From the NCBI GenBank assembly GCA_000149265.1, contig CH001961.1, positions 179,960 through 243,959 on the forward strand: DNA of 64,000 nt. The letters run 5' to 3'. The translations under genes and the position numbers were made by a program. Of the stretch, positions 1-10,226 are shown in pieces. Source of the stretch: Ciona savignyi (taxonomy: Eukaryota > Chordata > Ascidiacea > Phlebobranchia > Cionidae). The notes under the pieces were generated by a model. That model did no database searches, was not told the origin of the DNA, and was given only the letters and a program-made list of their open reading frames with translations. How positions within the stretch are numbered: position 1 is the stretch's first letter; each line of letters starts with the position of its first letter.

Positions 1-197
1 ATTCAGTGATTTTAATTTCGGGAGTCATTAGAATAATATGTAGAATTCTGTCTAATTACCCAGTGTGCTAATTGCCAACAGAAATGTCGGCCAATATCGT
101 TTTTCGCGTATGAGTAAAAATTCAGTGATTTTAATTTAGGGCGTCATTACAATAATATGTGGCCCTGTAATGCTTAGTAAACCACTGTTGTTTCCAG

Positions 198-345
198 AGA
201 CGAAAGCAGTGCCAGCGATACGGATTATAACACTCCTCTTTTCTGCGAAGTGCCGAGAATAAACACAGGTACGGATTACCGCCTGCTGCGGTCGTTTAGC
301 TCCCGCAACAAATTAGACTTTGTTCCCGATTTAAACGCTAATTAA
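198..345 (+). CDS. Dickkopf-3-like, last coding exon (copy 1)
   Basis: This is the terminal exon of a DKK3-like secreted cysteine-rich protein whose earlier exons lie left of the window. The acceptor TTTCCAG ends at 197. The exon opens with one base completing an arginine codon, then reads DESSASDTDYNTPLF with CEVPRINTGTDY following, and stops at TAA 343-345. It appears base-for-base identical to the copy 2 exon although the flanks differ, which fits selection or recent conversion. An AATAAA lies at 354-359, 8 bases after the stop. Assignment depends on the two preceding exons seen in copy 2; the exon itself has only one cysteine and is not diagnostic. Confidence 0.7.
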
Positions 346-916
346 CTGCAGATAATAAAAGCTCCATCGAGAAGGAACGGGACCTTTTGTCACGACTTTT
401 CCCGGATCTAATCGTGCCGCACTGGCAACAACGTATGGAAACGGAAGACGATCAACGATTCAGCTCTCAGTTGGGGCCAGCTCTGCATAAAACAACTAAG
501 AAAGCGATGGGGATTAACGAACTAGTCATGTAGACTGTGAATTCGATCTTGAAATTGAAAAACAGTCGACGCTCGAATAGTTGCCCAGTTTCACCACTTG
601 TTTTATATCGTGTTTTCTTTATATATTATGCCGGGCATTTGCACATAGCTACAGGACTGCTATATAGCACGAAAGCGCACTACCATATTTTTGTGTTGTT
701 TGTAGTGATTCCAGTGGGCCGCGGCGCCAACAACGAGTCTCGCCCTGTTTTTAAACTCGTAATCGGGCGACTTTATTGCCGAAATAGAGAGATTGAAGGT
801 TGCAGTGCCGCGGTCTCACGTTTTGTTGTCTTTCCACTGTCAATTGTTGTTTTGAAAGTAAACCCGTCGAGCTCACACCTCACGACTGCGAGTGCGAAGT
901 ACAAAAACAGGGCAAC

Positions 917-1111
917 GCTAAAAGGAGGAAAGCGGGAAGGAGCGAAACTGCACAGTAAAATTACGGAAACTAATTTAAACCCTGCCCTAAACACTGATCT
1001 CAACCCCAGATCTAACCTTTACTCCAACCCCATGTTTAAAACTAACTCTTATGTCATAATATTCATTTTAGCGTGCAGTTTCCCTCCATTCCGTTTTCCC
1101 TCCTTTCAGTT
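917..1111. mobile_element. Foldback MITE, GGGA-rich termini (copy 1)
   Basis: The left end begins CTAAAAGGAGGAAAGCGGGA and reaches AAACTGCACA. The right end reads TGCAGTTTCCCTCC then TTTTCCCTCCTTTCAG, so the ends can pair. The interior carries CCTGCCCTAAACACTGATC and TTTAAAACTAACTC, shared with six other copies in this window. No coding capacity is seen. Confidence 0.75.
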
Positions 1112-1445
1112 TTCCCTCCAAAAGGTAATACAGCAGGAACGGAATGCAGAACGTCGACGGGCTGGGCGACACGAATAGTTTAAGGCTTGCCGCAAGGTGT
1201 TCAGAACGCCTTTCTCTTCAGGCATCGTTCAGTGCGTCTTTCTCTCGAGAAAACGCTCGTTAATGGACTGGGTGAAGTCAATGGGCGGCAAAAGGAAAGA
1301 CTCCGGAAAATTGGTCGTAGCACCCCGAGATTGTAACATACCTGGAAATAAATGAGTTGTCAACATTTAAAAAACGGTCGAAATCTATAACATGTAGAGA
1401 TGCCAGGCGCTTGTGGCCGAATGGTTAACGCGACTGTTGCATATA

Positions 1446-1944
1446 CAGTGGAACCCCGTTTGACGACCACCTCGATAACACGACCACCTCATTATCAGGA
1501 CCACTTCAGTTACTATGGTAATGCATTGCATTCTGTTTCAATAACGCGACCACCCCAGTTTTCAGACCAGGACCGCCATATTTTGGTCCAAAACTTTAAA
1601 TTTAACTCCGCTAAAGCGACCACACGTGCCCAATAATTTGCTTTTGTCACCAAAATAATAAGTTTAAATTTCTTTTGTGATCAAAACAATAAGATAACAT
1701 GAGCGGGTACACACATACAAAGAAAATTGTGGCAAACATAACTAAATTTTATAAGATAAACTTCAGAACTAACAGTTGTTTAAAATCATTTTGCAAAAAA
1801 TAGTGGTATTTAGTAAAAAGGCAGACGTTTTGGCTGCATATGACGACAACCTGCTCCAAATCAAAATTCACTAACACGACCACCCCGCTAACGCGACCGC
1901 TTGATAACGGTCCCATAGGTGGTCAGGTAAGCGGGGTTCCACTG
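1446..1944. mobile_element. Tigger/pogo-like non-autonomous DNA transposon, copy 1 only
   Basis: The terminal inverted repeats are CAGTGGAACCCCGTTTGACG on the left and the reverse complement of CAGTGGAACCCCGCTTACC on the right, flanked by TA on both sides. The length is 499 bp with no transposase frame. The motif ACGACCACC recurs near both ends. TA target duplication and CAGTGGAACCCCG ends fit the Tc1/mariner superfamily, pogo/Tigger type. The homologous place in copy 2 (about 13,900-14,110) lacks it. Confidence 0.8.
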
Positions 1945-2077
1945 TATATAAAACTAGTTTGACACAAATTTCAATACAACATTTTAAAAACTAGGCTTTT
2001 ACATACGACCCTTATCGGTAATGCTTTAAACAAATAATTACATGTCGGGCATATTAACTCATGTGCTTACCCATAAT

Positions 2078-4992
2078 TTATTTCAACCGAGCCAAGTTTC
2101 CAACCCATGATGGGCTGGTCACTTGGACCGTGTTTTGGATAGTAGTCGGTATATGTATCGGTCGCGTTAACCATTCGGCCACACGAACGTATAAGTGCTT
2201 ACCCATAAACGGGTGGTGGGAATGATATGGCGCTGGGGCGACACCAAACGGAAACGCGAGAAAGGTAGGTGTCACTTGTTGAGCTGCCGCAGCCGCCAGC
2301 ATTTCGGTCGCTAATCGCAGTCGGCGTTTTGTCTTGTATCTTCTGAAGATGGAAAAGATACAATCGGTTATCTCTAAACTTAAATAAATCTCTAAACTTA
2401 AAAATTCAAACAAAAAAATTAGTTATTTAATTTTTTTTTTCGTTTTAATGCAGAAAATAAATATTGTTTGATTAATTGTTTTATCTGGCGTTTTGAGGAT
2501 ACAAATAAACAACCGATTCGCATTATATTTGATCGGCTGATACCACTTCCGGTCGGTAAATTTATTCAACATTTACAACGGGAGTTAATTGCTCTAGTAT
2601 TTTTAATTTAGAAGCCTAAACGTAAAAAAAATATACTAAATGAATAATAAATAACTCAAGGATATTTAAATGACTGTAATGAATGGATAGATGGGCCATT
2701 TCTATATTGGCGGGCTGAGAAAAGGCACAAGAAAAGGATAAGATATTCATGTTTATCCTTATGAACATGAAAACCAAGGGGGTTAACACACGGGCAAGTT
2801 GCGATGTGTTGTATATGATTCAGACGTTCCTTCAATTTAGTAAAAGCCATTAATTTGCTAGGTTTAGGCAATGTCTGATAAGTGCCTTACCCGACTAACT
2901 AGTAACCAGTTTCGAATCTGCAACCCTTTGCCTTAAAGTCGATGCACTAAACCACCAGACTAATTTGCCGGACAAAACTAAAATATTTAAAAAAGGTTAT
3001 CGTTTGATGACTCGGGCCCATGATCAAGTTACCAAAGTCATTGAAGTATGTTGTAGATGGTTGGGACATTGGTGTTTCCATTTTATTTTTTCCTGTGTTC
3101 AGGCGACGTCAGTTAAGTGTCTTTTCCATGGATAAAACCGTTTTTGGCGATCGGCTGGTTTCGACCCAACAATGTTCCGTCTGACAAGGTATGCAGTAAC
3201 CTACCAAGTCCGGTTAATCTGGTGGTTTAGTGCGGCCCATTTCAGCCGAAGGGTTGCTGGTAAGAAACTATCCCATCCTATTCGACATATTCTCACCTAT
3301 TTTGAAACCAAATTTTGATTTGGGTCTCTGTAAGCCGAAGAGACCGTGCAAAATCAGTTCTCTCCGTGCCCGACAAATACTTCTGTTCATTGAACCTCTT
3401 TTCAAGGGCGGTAACTTGTGCCTGTGTGAATGCGGCTCGTGTTCGCTTCCGCCCTTCCGGCTTTTCAGTCTTCCGCGGTTCCCGCTTTTCCGCCAATGAG
3501 CATGGGGAGTGTGGGGATTGTCGACAATCACTGTAGAGTGTGTTAGATTCAGGGTTGAGACCTGTAAATGAGTTTATTTTAATTTTATCATAATTTTTCG
3601 TGGGTTTAGTAGCCACGACTATTAATTTTGTTTGTTTAACACAAGCTGTGCAAACACTTTTCCTTATGCAGTCTTTTTTCACTGTGAATTGAGCTCAAAA
3701 CCTCATGACATGCCTTATCGTAACCATTTGACAATCGTGACTGTAATTTAGCTCAATGTACAGGGTGTCCCAAAAAATGACCCCATTTTAAAATCACACA
3801 TTGAAAACCTGTGAATTCCAGAAACTCAATAAGCACGTGTGTTGTACTGTTGACAACGCGTAAATGACAATATTTTTTAAAATAAATTATGTCAACTCAA
3901 ATGCCTGTTAAATTTCATTGATTTCGAGTTCATACTTTTCGTGATATTTGCAGCTTAATTGGTGGCATTTTTTTGGGGGGGCACCCTGTAATAGGTGCTT
4001 CTGTGAGTGCACCTATCTAAAATTTGTTTATAAAAGTCATTTTTTACCGAGCCCTGTTTTGAACCCATAATGGGCTTGTCACCTAGACCGTTTTTTGTAT
4101 ATAGGGAGCAGTATATGTATCGGTCGCGTTAACCATTCCGCCACACGACCGTACTTATGACAGCGAATTGTTCTATAATCTTTGCGTTGCCCAATTCTTA
4201 TTGCTTCAGTGACATAAACCTGGCACAGCCTAACATTTAATGCCACATTTTTTACGTGGGTCGATATAACAGTCAATATTATAGTACAATCTTGGTTGAG
4301 AAGTGCAGCAATATAAGTTAAGGTTGGGTAATAGGATCAAATTAACTTTATCACTACGCTATTAAACTGCCATGTGTAATGTCATTGCTTTTTCTATTTA
4401 TTTCCTACTTTTACTTTTTTATCGAGCCAAGTTTCGAACAAAGGATGGGCTCATCACTTGTACCGTTTTTGTATGGGTAGGTGTATCGGACGCGTTAACC
4501 ATTCGGCGACACGACCGTACAACAACTTTTATTACTAACGTTCATAAAAGTTTTGGTTATATATCCGCCTGACTTAACGGAATTAAAACAAACCATTATC
4601 CTTGGGTGTGCATTTCAATTTCTTGTAACAAATGTTAAGCTCACAGTTTTGAATTCCTTACCTGTGAATATTCTTTGCGGGGACGTATCGATTCCTCTAG
4701 TGCAATTTTCGTGGTTGATTCGACAGGAATGATCACTTTTTAGGTTTTCGATTTTGTCCGCTCGTTTATGGTCGCCAAAATACGTTTGAGGGCTCGAATT
4801 TTGTCGAAACAGATTTTCAAAGTTCACCCGTTGCCTCATAGCTTGTTCGGCGTGGCGCGAAAAACTTGTCAACATCGGAGAATTGAAACTGTCCGCCCGG
4901 GTCTCGGGTTCGATTGGCCGCCAAATTCGTTCTTGTGCGCCCTGTTTCCAAAATGGCGGTGGTACGGGCGGCGTTAGCTTAGAAGTTGACAT
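2078..4992 (-). CDS. NK3/bagpipe-type homeobox transcription factor, copy 1
   Basis: Sequence-specific nuclear DNA-binding protein. Three exons are read in phase: 4992-4662, 3561-3297, and 2342 to stop at 2078 (286 aa). The homeodomain is at about residues 148-207, with [17 protein letters not shown] in helix 1, then KYLSGTER and [16 protein letters not shown]195, Q197, N198 and Tyr at homeodomain position 54 are present; Tyr54 with RYKTKR marks the NK2/NK3 group, and the RAAF..LSG.ER combination matches NK3. An intron splits the homeodomain between Arg52 and Arg53. The C-terminus after HHPFMGKH reads into a SINE. Alternatively exon 3 ends at the GTAAGC donor at 2,203/2,202. Copy 2 has an identical homeodomain but a diverged N-terminus. 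The family call is strong; the one-to-one orthologue is not established. Confidence 0.85.
2085..2195 (-). mobile_element. Short tRNA-like SINE inserted in NK3-like exon 3 (copy 1)
   Basis: Read on the minus strand it has an A-box-like GTGGCCGAATGGTTAACG and, near its 3' end, a degenerate B-box (GGGTTGGAAACTTGG). It is flanked by the direct repeat TTATGGGTAAGCAC, once at the end of the homeobox exon and once beyond the element. This is a typical target-site duplication for a LINE-mobilised SINE. Confidence 0.8.
2656..2990 (-). mobile_element. Long composite SINE in NK3-like intron 2 (copy 1)
   Basis: This is a minus-strand copy of the dominant SINE. From its 5' end it carries a tRNA-like head (TCTGGTGGTTTAGTGC, B-box GGTTCGAAAC type) and the conserved body ending ATAAACATGAATATC. 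It is also present in copy 2 at about 14,985-15,295, so it predates the duplication. Confidence 0.75.
3205..3290 (+). mobile_element. SINE remnant abutting NK3-like exon 2 donor (copy 1)
   Basis: Only the tRNA-like head (TCTGGTGGTTTAGTGC, GCCGAAGGGTTGCTGG) and a few 3' bases remain. The homologous element in copy 2 (15,535-15,780) keeps the roughly 240-bp middle. The SINE 3' end lies within about 15 bp of the exon 2 splice donor. Confidence 0.7.
3761..3988. mobile_element. Mariner-like MITE, TA-flanked, in NK3-like intron 1 (copy 1)
   Basis: The left end CAGGGTGTCCCAAAAAATGA and right end GGGGGGGCACCCTG are inverted, and both sides are flanked by TA. It is 228 bp and non-coding. The same insertion is at 16,258-16,484 in copy 2, so it was there before the duplication. 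Confidence 0.8.
4040..4155 (-). mobile_element. Short tRNA-like SINE, NK3-like intron 1 (copy 1)
   Basis: The minus strand carries GTGTGGCGGAATGGTTAACG and a terminal part reading ATGGGTTCAAAAC. It lacks a paired acceptor stem, so it is a SINE and not a tRNA gene. A matching copy is at 16,545-16,650. Confidence 0.7.
4425..4520 (-). mobile_element. Short tRNA-like SINE, NK3-like intron 1 (copy 1, second)
   Basis: The minus strand reads GTGTCGCCGAATGGTTAACG and ends TTCGAAACTTGGCTCG. It has the A-box and B-box layout of the family without an acceptor stem. A matching copy is at 16,915-17,010. Confidence 0.7.
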
Positions 4993-5704
4993 ATTACTAA
5001 ATAATTCCCCGTTGACCTTTTGTTTTAATCTCTACTTATGTACAATATTTAGGAGCTGACACCTGCCGAAATACAAAATTTAGAACCGAAAATTTAAACA
5101 TTAATCAGTAACAGCTCCCAATTAAGCCTGTACTTTTAGTTATAAATCAACTCAAATTATGTTTTGGTTAAAATCAAGTGTTAGTAAATTACTAAGCAAA
5201 GTAGGATTGTATTTTCCGATTTCTAGCCCAATCGATTAAAATATCGGTCGTCTTAAATATACGTATTGTTAGTTTTATTGTTCAAATATTAATTTGTTAT
5301 GAATATACGTTTAGTCGGTTAAAGTATCACCAACAAGCAAAAGGTTGGGAATCGAAACCAAACGCGGGATACTTGGTTATTTCTTATTGGACCAAGCGCT
5401 TGACGAAATTGGACTAAACTGAATTAAGGTCTGAGCTTAAGACGAACGTGTAAAGTATGTACACTGCAATAGCTCCGGTAACCCGACGGTAAGCTCGAGG
5501 TGACCTGACGATTGCACGCGTTAAAACATTCCCTACATTTTCCCACCCACACTACTAAAATTTAAATATCCATATTTACATATGAAACATATGCATAATC
5601 CTGCAACATAGTCGTCCATCTTTCTGCAATGGAAATAAGTTGTACACGATCGCACTTTAGCTTTGACTGTGTTGGTAGCGGTATACACTAAATAAACGTT
5701 GCAT

Positions 5705-5815
5705 GTGCTGTCGTGTGGCCAAATGGTTAACGCGGCCGATACATATACCGACTTGTATACAAAAACGGTCCTAGTGACGAGCCCATCATGGGTTCGAAAC
5801 TTGCCTCGATAAAAA
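5705..5815 (+). mobile_element. Short tRNA-like SINE
   Basis: This is a clear copy: GTCGTGTGGCCAAATGG, then ATACATATACCGACTTG, then ACGAGCCCATCATGGG and TTCGAAACTTGCCTCG followed by an A-run. A and B boxes are present. The copy 2 equivalent is 18,199-18,300. Confidence 0.75.
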
Positions 5816-6090
5816 AAAACATTGCATGTTTTAGTTTTTGCATTTTTATTGCTATAAGTAATCCAACGGCAACTAAAATACGGAAACCTAATTTACCAGT
5901 ACTGCAATTGGACTGTAAGTACCCTGTGTCGTACTATACCAACCCTAAATAATATGGGACTTTTTAACGCTGTTTGTCGCCGCGAAAAGGCTCTTGAACA
6001 ACCGTGTAAACATTTATTCGGATCGGAAGACCAGTTGGTCCGGTAAAATCCACAAAAGAGCGTTGTATCCGAATACCTGCCGCGGGGGGA

Positions 6091-6300
6091 AACTAAAAGG
6101 AGGGAAAGAGGGAAGGCGGGAAGGAGGGAAACTGCACATTAAAATAATGAAAATGTCATTAGAGTTAGTTTTAAACGTGGGGTTAAAGTTAGGGTTAGTT
6201 CTGGGGTTGATATTAGTGTTTTAGGCAGGGTTAAATTAGTTTCATAGTTTTGGTGAGCAATTTCCCTACTTCTGTCTTTCCCGTTTTCCCTCCTTTTAGT
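6091..6300. mobile_element. Foldback MITE, GGGA-rich termini
   Basis: CTAAAAGGAGGGAAAGAGGG at the left and TTTTCCCTCCTTTTAG at the right form an inverted repeat around GGGTTAGTTCTGGGG. It is repeated at 18,580-18,787 in copy 2. Confidence 0.75.
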
Positions 6301-6719
6301 GTCACCCCCGGCCGCGTAGGACAAGCAGTGTGCGTAAAAGACGACAAAGGAGGCGAAACGAGAAGACCCACTTAGCACCCGAAGTCTTGAGAACCAGTCT
6401 GGTTTGTGAGTCTTGCAACGATTACAGTCATATCTCTTCCCGAGAAGCGACCAGTTTGTTGTAGCTCGCTTGTTAAGTGGCTGTTATGCTCACAGTCTGA
6501 CTACTTAGAAGGCACATCCTGTTTTCACAGAGCCGAATCGAGTTGTTCGTGTGAGCCGTGGTACTCAGCACTGCAAATTATCACCCGAAATGGTTACACA
6601 GTTAAGTATCGTATACACTTAGCAGAATACACATACGCGTGGACTAACGAGGTATAATCCTATTCTTATACTTGTATAATGCTTCTCTGTGTTTTTTCGT
6701 ATTCTTAACCACACATATC

Positions 6720-6880
6720 CCGGCATGGGCAACATACGGCCCGCGTGAAGGGATTTTGACCGGCCCGCATACTGTATCTAACCCTGTAATTAAGATATTG
6801 AATACTATTCATGAAATAATCCGGCCCACCAAGGACTCATTTTTACCTGGCCCGCTGACTAGAGAAGTTGCCTAATCCTG
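6720..6880. mobile_element. hAT-type MITE
   Basis: It begins GCATGGGCAACATACGGCCC and ends AGAGAAGTTGCCTAATCCTG, with internal TTTTGACCGGCCCGCA. The ends are imperfect inverted repeats of the CAG-nnn-GGGCAAC type common in hAT elements. Other copies are at 11,561-11,729, 19,209-19,380, 31,456-31,557 and about 53,050-53,590. Confidence 0.7.
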
Positions 6881-7493
6881 CACTGAGCGAAAACGTAAAA
6901 AAACATACCAACTAGCTTTGCGATAACTGGTAAACTCCCTTTACGATCGCTTTTATAACTGGCTATTTCGTAGGCCCGATGTTTTAAAGTAAATCACCTA
7001 GTGTTAAGTTGAGAAAGCAAAAAGTAAAACATAATCCCAACAATACCTGGTCCCACCCGATTTTAAAATCACAAAACATAAATGCCTGTCCTTCAAGCAA
7101 ACGGGTGATTTTCCAAAGACCTGGAATTTTCTTCGTCGTGTGGATTGAATTGCAGGTTGTTTTTGCGTGAAAAGATGTAGCCTAACGCTATAGCGCTACT
7201 CAATGGAAGTACATTAGGAGTGTTCACCTGGCCGTCTAAAAGGCGGTGAAAATTTAGTTATGACAGTCATACCTCGCAGTAAGGTGTTGTTTTTGATGAC
7301 AATGACGCGCCGTGTTAAGCGAATATTAGGCTCGTCAAGTCGATTAAGGATCACAGCTTGTTAGAATAAGATGAGCAAATTACGGCGGACGGTTTGATGC
7401 TTACATCAACCAACTTCAAAGTAGGTTTTCCTGTTGGTTTTGACGTCAAATAACTGTCTTTTGCGCAACTGGCATTTCGGCGACACTTTTCGG

Positions 7494-7575
7494 TCGTGTG
7501 GCCGATACATATACCGACTCTTTTACAAAAAAACGGTCCTGGTGACGAGCCCATCATGGGTTCGAAAGTTGAATC
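7494..7575 (+). mobile_element. Short tRNA-like SINE, 5'-truncated
   Basis: It reads CGTGTGGCCGATACATATAC and CATCATGGGTTCGAAAG. It is shared with 19,978-20,065 in copy 2. Confidence 0.65.
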
Positions 7576-7621
7576 GGTAAAAAAAATAACTTCTGCGACA
7601 CTATAAAATACGGAAATCCGA

Positions 7622-7890
7622 CTGATTAGTCTTGTGGTTTAGTGCGTCGCCTTTTAACCGAAAGGTTACATGTTCGAAACTAGTAGCTAGCTAGTCAGTT
7701 GTGTCCCTGAGCAAGGTACTTTTGCCTGAACGCAACGAATTAATGGGTTCGATCAAATTATAGGGACGTTAATCATACACAACATACATTGCAATAGCTC
7801 CTGTTGGCGTGAGGTGATCTGACGATTGCCCGTGTATTAACCCCCTTGGTTCTCCCATTAACGGGATAAACATGAATATCCTATTCTAAA
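7622..7890 (+). mobile_element. Long composite SINE
   Basis: It has the tRNA-like head CTTGTGGTTTAGTGCGTCGC, a B-box region, the body with AATGGGTTCGATCAAATT, and the 3' end GGGATAAACATGAATATCC. The copy 2 equivalent is 20,107-20,392. Confidence 0.75.
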
Positions 7891-8837
7891 TATACAACTA
7901 AGGAAATATAATTTTTACTAATCCCAACCCCCCTAACAGCTATAGATTCAAAACTACGGTTGATACAGAAATTGTTACCAATCACTAAACCCATGTGGTT
8001 TAGACGATTCCGTTTCCACATTTTCACGGTTATATTTATTCCGTCATTTAATTTCGTGGTATATACCGCAAAACCTTTATTTCACCGCCATGGCGCTATA
8101 TTTTTCAACTCTTTCTTAAATGTGACTTTCAAATAGAAGTTGGCGCTCTATTTTTCACGCCCAGCGAACTGCTGCTTATCGTGACGTGATACTGCATTGT
8201 TACTACCGGTATGTTGGTTGGTATCTTTTAAATGGCTGCTTTAACTGCTAGATTGTGAAAACTTAATCATTTTTATAATTACCGGTAGATATCTGCTAAT
8301 ACAATTCCGCCGCTAAAAATGGTGTCTATTAAAGGTGGAGCTCTATAATAGAATGGCGCTTCCGTTATTTAGCATTCCTCATATTTTATAGCGCTGTAAA
8401 TAATGCAAGTTTTTGCGTAGAACCGTCTTTTATTAATAATATATCCAGGTTTCTATGGCAGAATCTAAACGTTCCGTTACCCAACACTGCGAAATTCTGC
8501 CCAACAAATATTGCACCAAAAAAAAATGTCCGTTCGCGAAAAATTAAAACGCCGAGCAACCAAAGTCTTTCAAGTAATTTCTCTAAACGTTAAGACACAA
8601 AAAAAAACTTTTTTAAAAAGTTTCAGTTTTGAGGTTAAAAAATGGCGGCGGCGTTTTAAATGGGCGCGAACAGACAGAGCAAAAAGCGAATAAAAACACG
8701 AACGCGTCACAACATATTAATCGCTCCCATGAGGTGAACAGGTCTGTCTTTGTACTTTATCGAAATTTCTTTTTCAATCTGAAAGAAGAAAAACAGCATA
8801 AATACCACGAATATAATTTTTTTTATCCGAAAAGTTT

Positions 8838-8990
8838 AGTGTGGTGGTTCAGTGCGTTGCCCTTTAGCCAAAACGTTGTAGTTTCGAAACTTGTCGCTGG
8901 CTTGTCGGTTGTGTCCTTAGGCAAGGCAGGTAACGGGCATTGCCTAAATTAAGCAGATTAATGGGTTCTACTAAATTGAATCGCTTGACA
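8838..8990 (+). mobile_element. Long SINE, partial, in CDK5RAP3 fragment intron 9
   Basis: It begins GTGTGGTGGTTCAGTGCG and is cut after AATGGGTTCTACTAAATTG, where a hAT-type fragment starts. The same composite occurs at 21,078-21,226. Confidence 0.7.
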
Positions 8991-9130
8991 CAACAGTGCT
9001 ACCGGAGTATACAGTTTATTTTGTTTATCAACAGTGACAATTATATGTGAGTGGCGACTTAATCATTTGGCCCGCCAGTCTAAGAATGAAATAATTTATG
9101 CCCTTGATTCCAAAAGTGTGCACACCCCAG
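8991..9130. mobile_element. hAT MITE fragment next to CDK5RAP3 exon 9 donor (copy 1)
   Basis: This is the 3' half of the element seen whole at about 39,590-39,892: TTGACACAACAGTGCTACCG, TATGTGAGTGGCGACTT, GCCCGCCAGT and the end TGTGCACACCCCAGGG. It ends about 45 bp from the exon 9 donor. It is also present in copy 2 (21,227-21,375). Confidence 0.7.
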
Positions 9131-9529
9131 GGTTATAGCGTTGTTCGCCCAAAAAAATTTTACTGTACATTACCAGTAGTTTCCACTCTTTACATTCATC
9201 GACCAGCAAAGCGAGTTTAGGTTGAAGCGAGTTTTGTTCTGTAGCAGCTTCGTGGCCTCGGACCGTCTGTTGGTCGGCTTGTCGCTCGTATTTCTTCGTC
9301 AGCGCTAATCGACGACTTAATGTGTCGGCCATGCGTTCCACGTACCTAAGGTTGGATGGCGGGGTTTAAAAGGATTTAATTGAAAGTGAGATTGAATAGC
9401 GGGGTTAAAAGAAATAAATTAAACTATAGATTTAATGGTGGGTTTTACTATAGGATTGAATTCAATTAAACTAGAAAAAAAGATCGCTATATTTTCTCCA
9501 CTTTTTTAACCTTGGTAAACACGAGATAT

Positions 9530-9850
9530 CCTATTTAAGGATATTCATGTTTATCCCTATCCCTGTGAATGGAAAATCCAAGGACGTTATCACACGGGCA
9601 AATTTCAGATTACCTCGGGTTTACTGTTGGGTTAACGGACGTATTACAATGCGTGTATGTTGAAGAAACTGCTACAGTTTTAAATAAACCAATTAATACA
9701 TTGGGTTCCGGCAATGTCCCCCAATTGTCTTACCCACGGACACAACCATCTAGCTAGAGACTGGTTTCGATCCTACAACCATATGGCTGCCTATAAGTCG
9801 CCGTTGCTCTTAACAGTTCAGCCAACCAGCCAAACAGGCGACTGGTATCG
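9530..9850 (-). mobile_element. Long SINE, degenerate, in CDK5RAP3 fragment intron 8
   Basis: The plus strand shows the reversed 3' end (GATATTCATGTTTATCCC), body (GGTTCCGGCAATGTCCCC) and head (GACTGGTTTCGATCC). It has a partly duplicated head with a second GGTATCGAACC. It is shared with 21,730-22,060. Confidence 0.6.
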
Positions 9851-10226
9851 AACCCACAACCTTGTAGCACTTATGAATTTATTTAAAAGGGCAAATCATG
9901 TTTTACACACCGCTTACACATTGCTACTTACTTCGGAGAATCCATTATCCTCTGCAATTGTGTCATACGGTCCGAGGTCAGGCTATCGTAGATCGCTCGA
10001 ACTTGTACCAGCATGCTCTCCAGCTCGCCCGATGACGTCAGCTGTAAAATGGGCGGAGCCTCTTGGAACTGGTTGATTGACAGCACGTCGGATTCGCGCT
10101 GCGTTTCGGCGAGTCGGTGCGAGAGAAATCCAGTGAGCTGTAAGGAATGGGAGTATTATTTCGGCAGCACGGTGCTTTACACAATCGGGCACAAACCGAA
10201 CAGGTCTGGATTCAATGTACACCCTG

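Larger units (their letters stand above)
346..2077. other. Convergent intergenic region, copy 1
   Basis: This lies between the DKK3-like stop and the NK3-like stop. It holds a foldback MITE (917-1,111), part of a short tRNA-like SINE (about 1,405-1,445) and a Tigger-like element (1,446-1,944). The long plus-strand frame at 537-1,178 is broken by indels in copy 2 and crosses the MITE, so I do not call it a gene. Confidence 0.7.
4993..8706. other. Intergenic region between NK3-like and the CDK5RAP3 fragment, copy 1
   Basis: No gene is supported. From left to right it holds a short tRNA-like SINE (5,705-5,815, plus), a foldback MITE (6,091-6,300), a hAT-type MITE (6,720-6,880), another short SINE (7,494-7,575, plus) and a long SINE (7,622-7,890, plus). 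Positions 7,900-8,706 hold nothing I recognise. The lysine-rich frame at 8,511-8,693 is low complexity and its length differs between copies at an A-run. Confidence 0.65.
8707..10137 (-). pseudogene. CDK5RAP3 exons 8-10, 5'-truncated duplicate
   Basis: Three exons remain, all open and with intact splice signals: exon 8 at 10137-9932 (LTGFLSHRLAETQ to the residues before YVERM), exon 9 at 9345-9174, and exon 10 at 8778-8707 ending HLMGAINML then TGA. Lengths (206, 172 and 72 nt) and phases match the full gene in copy 2. Exons 1-7 are absent because the duplication ends at 10,226. With no start exon it should be non-functional by itself, but no coding lesion is seen, so it is young or an assembly artefact. 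The upstream sequence is unrelated SINE. Confidence 0.85.
1..10226. repeat. Copy 1 of a ~12.2 kb segmental duplication (left end outside window)
   Basis: Position 1 aligns with 12,465, and similarity continues to 10,226 versus 22,406, in the same order and orientation. It covers the DKK3-like last exon, NK3-like gene, intergenic repeats and CDK5RAP3 exons 10 to 8. Copies differ by scattered substitutions, small indels and a few transposon differences. After 10,226 copy 1 runs straight into a 5'-truncated SINE, whereas copy 2 continues through CDK5RAP3 intron 7. Confidence 0.93.

Noticed and set aside
537..1178. 213-codon plus-strand frame downstream of the DKK3-like gene
   Set aside because: It runs through a MITE, is interrupted by indels in the duplicate copy, and shows no protein-like conservation.
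5705..5815. tRNA genes (this and similar copies)
   Set aside because: A- and B-box text is present but there is no pairing acceptor stem or anticodon arm, and many diverged copies exist. These are tRNA-derived SINEs.
8511..8952. Lysine-rich small frames (also 20,509-20,882)
   Set aside because: A-rich, with length altered by homopolymer changes between copies. They overlap the 3' end of CDK5RAP3 on the other strand.
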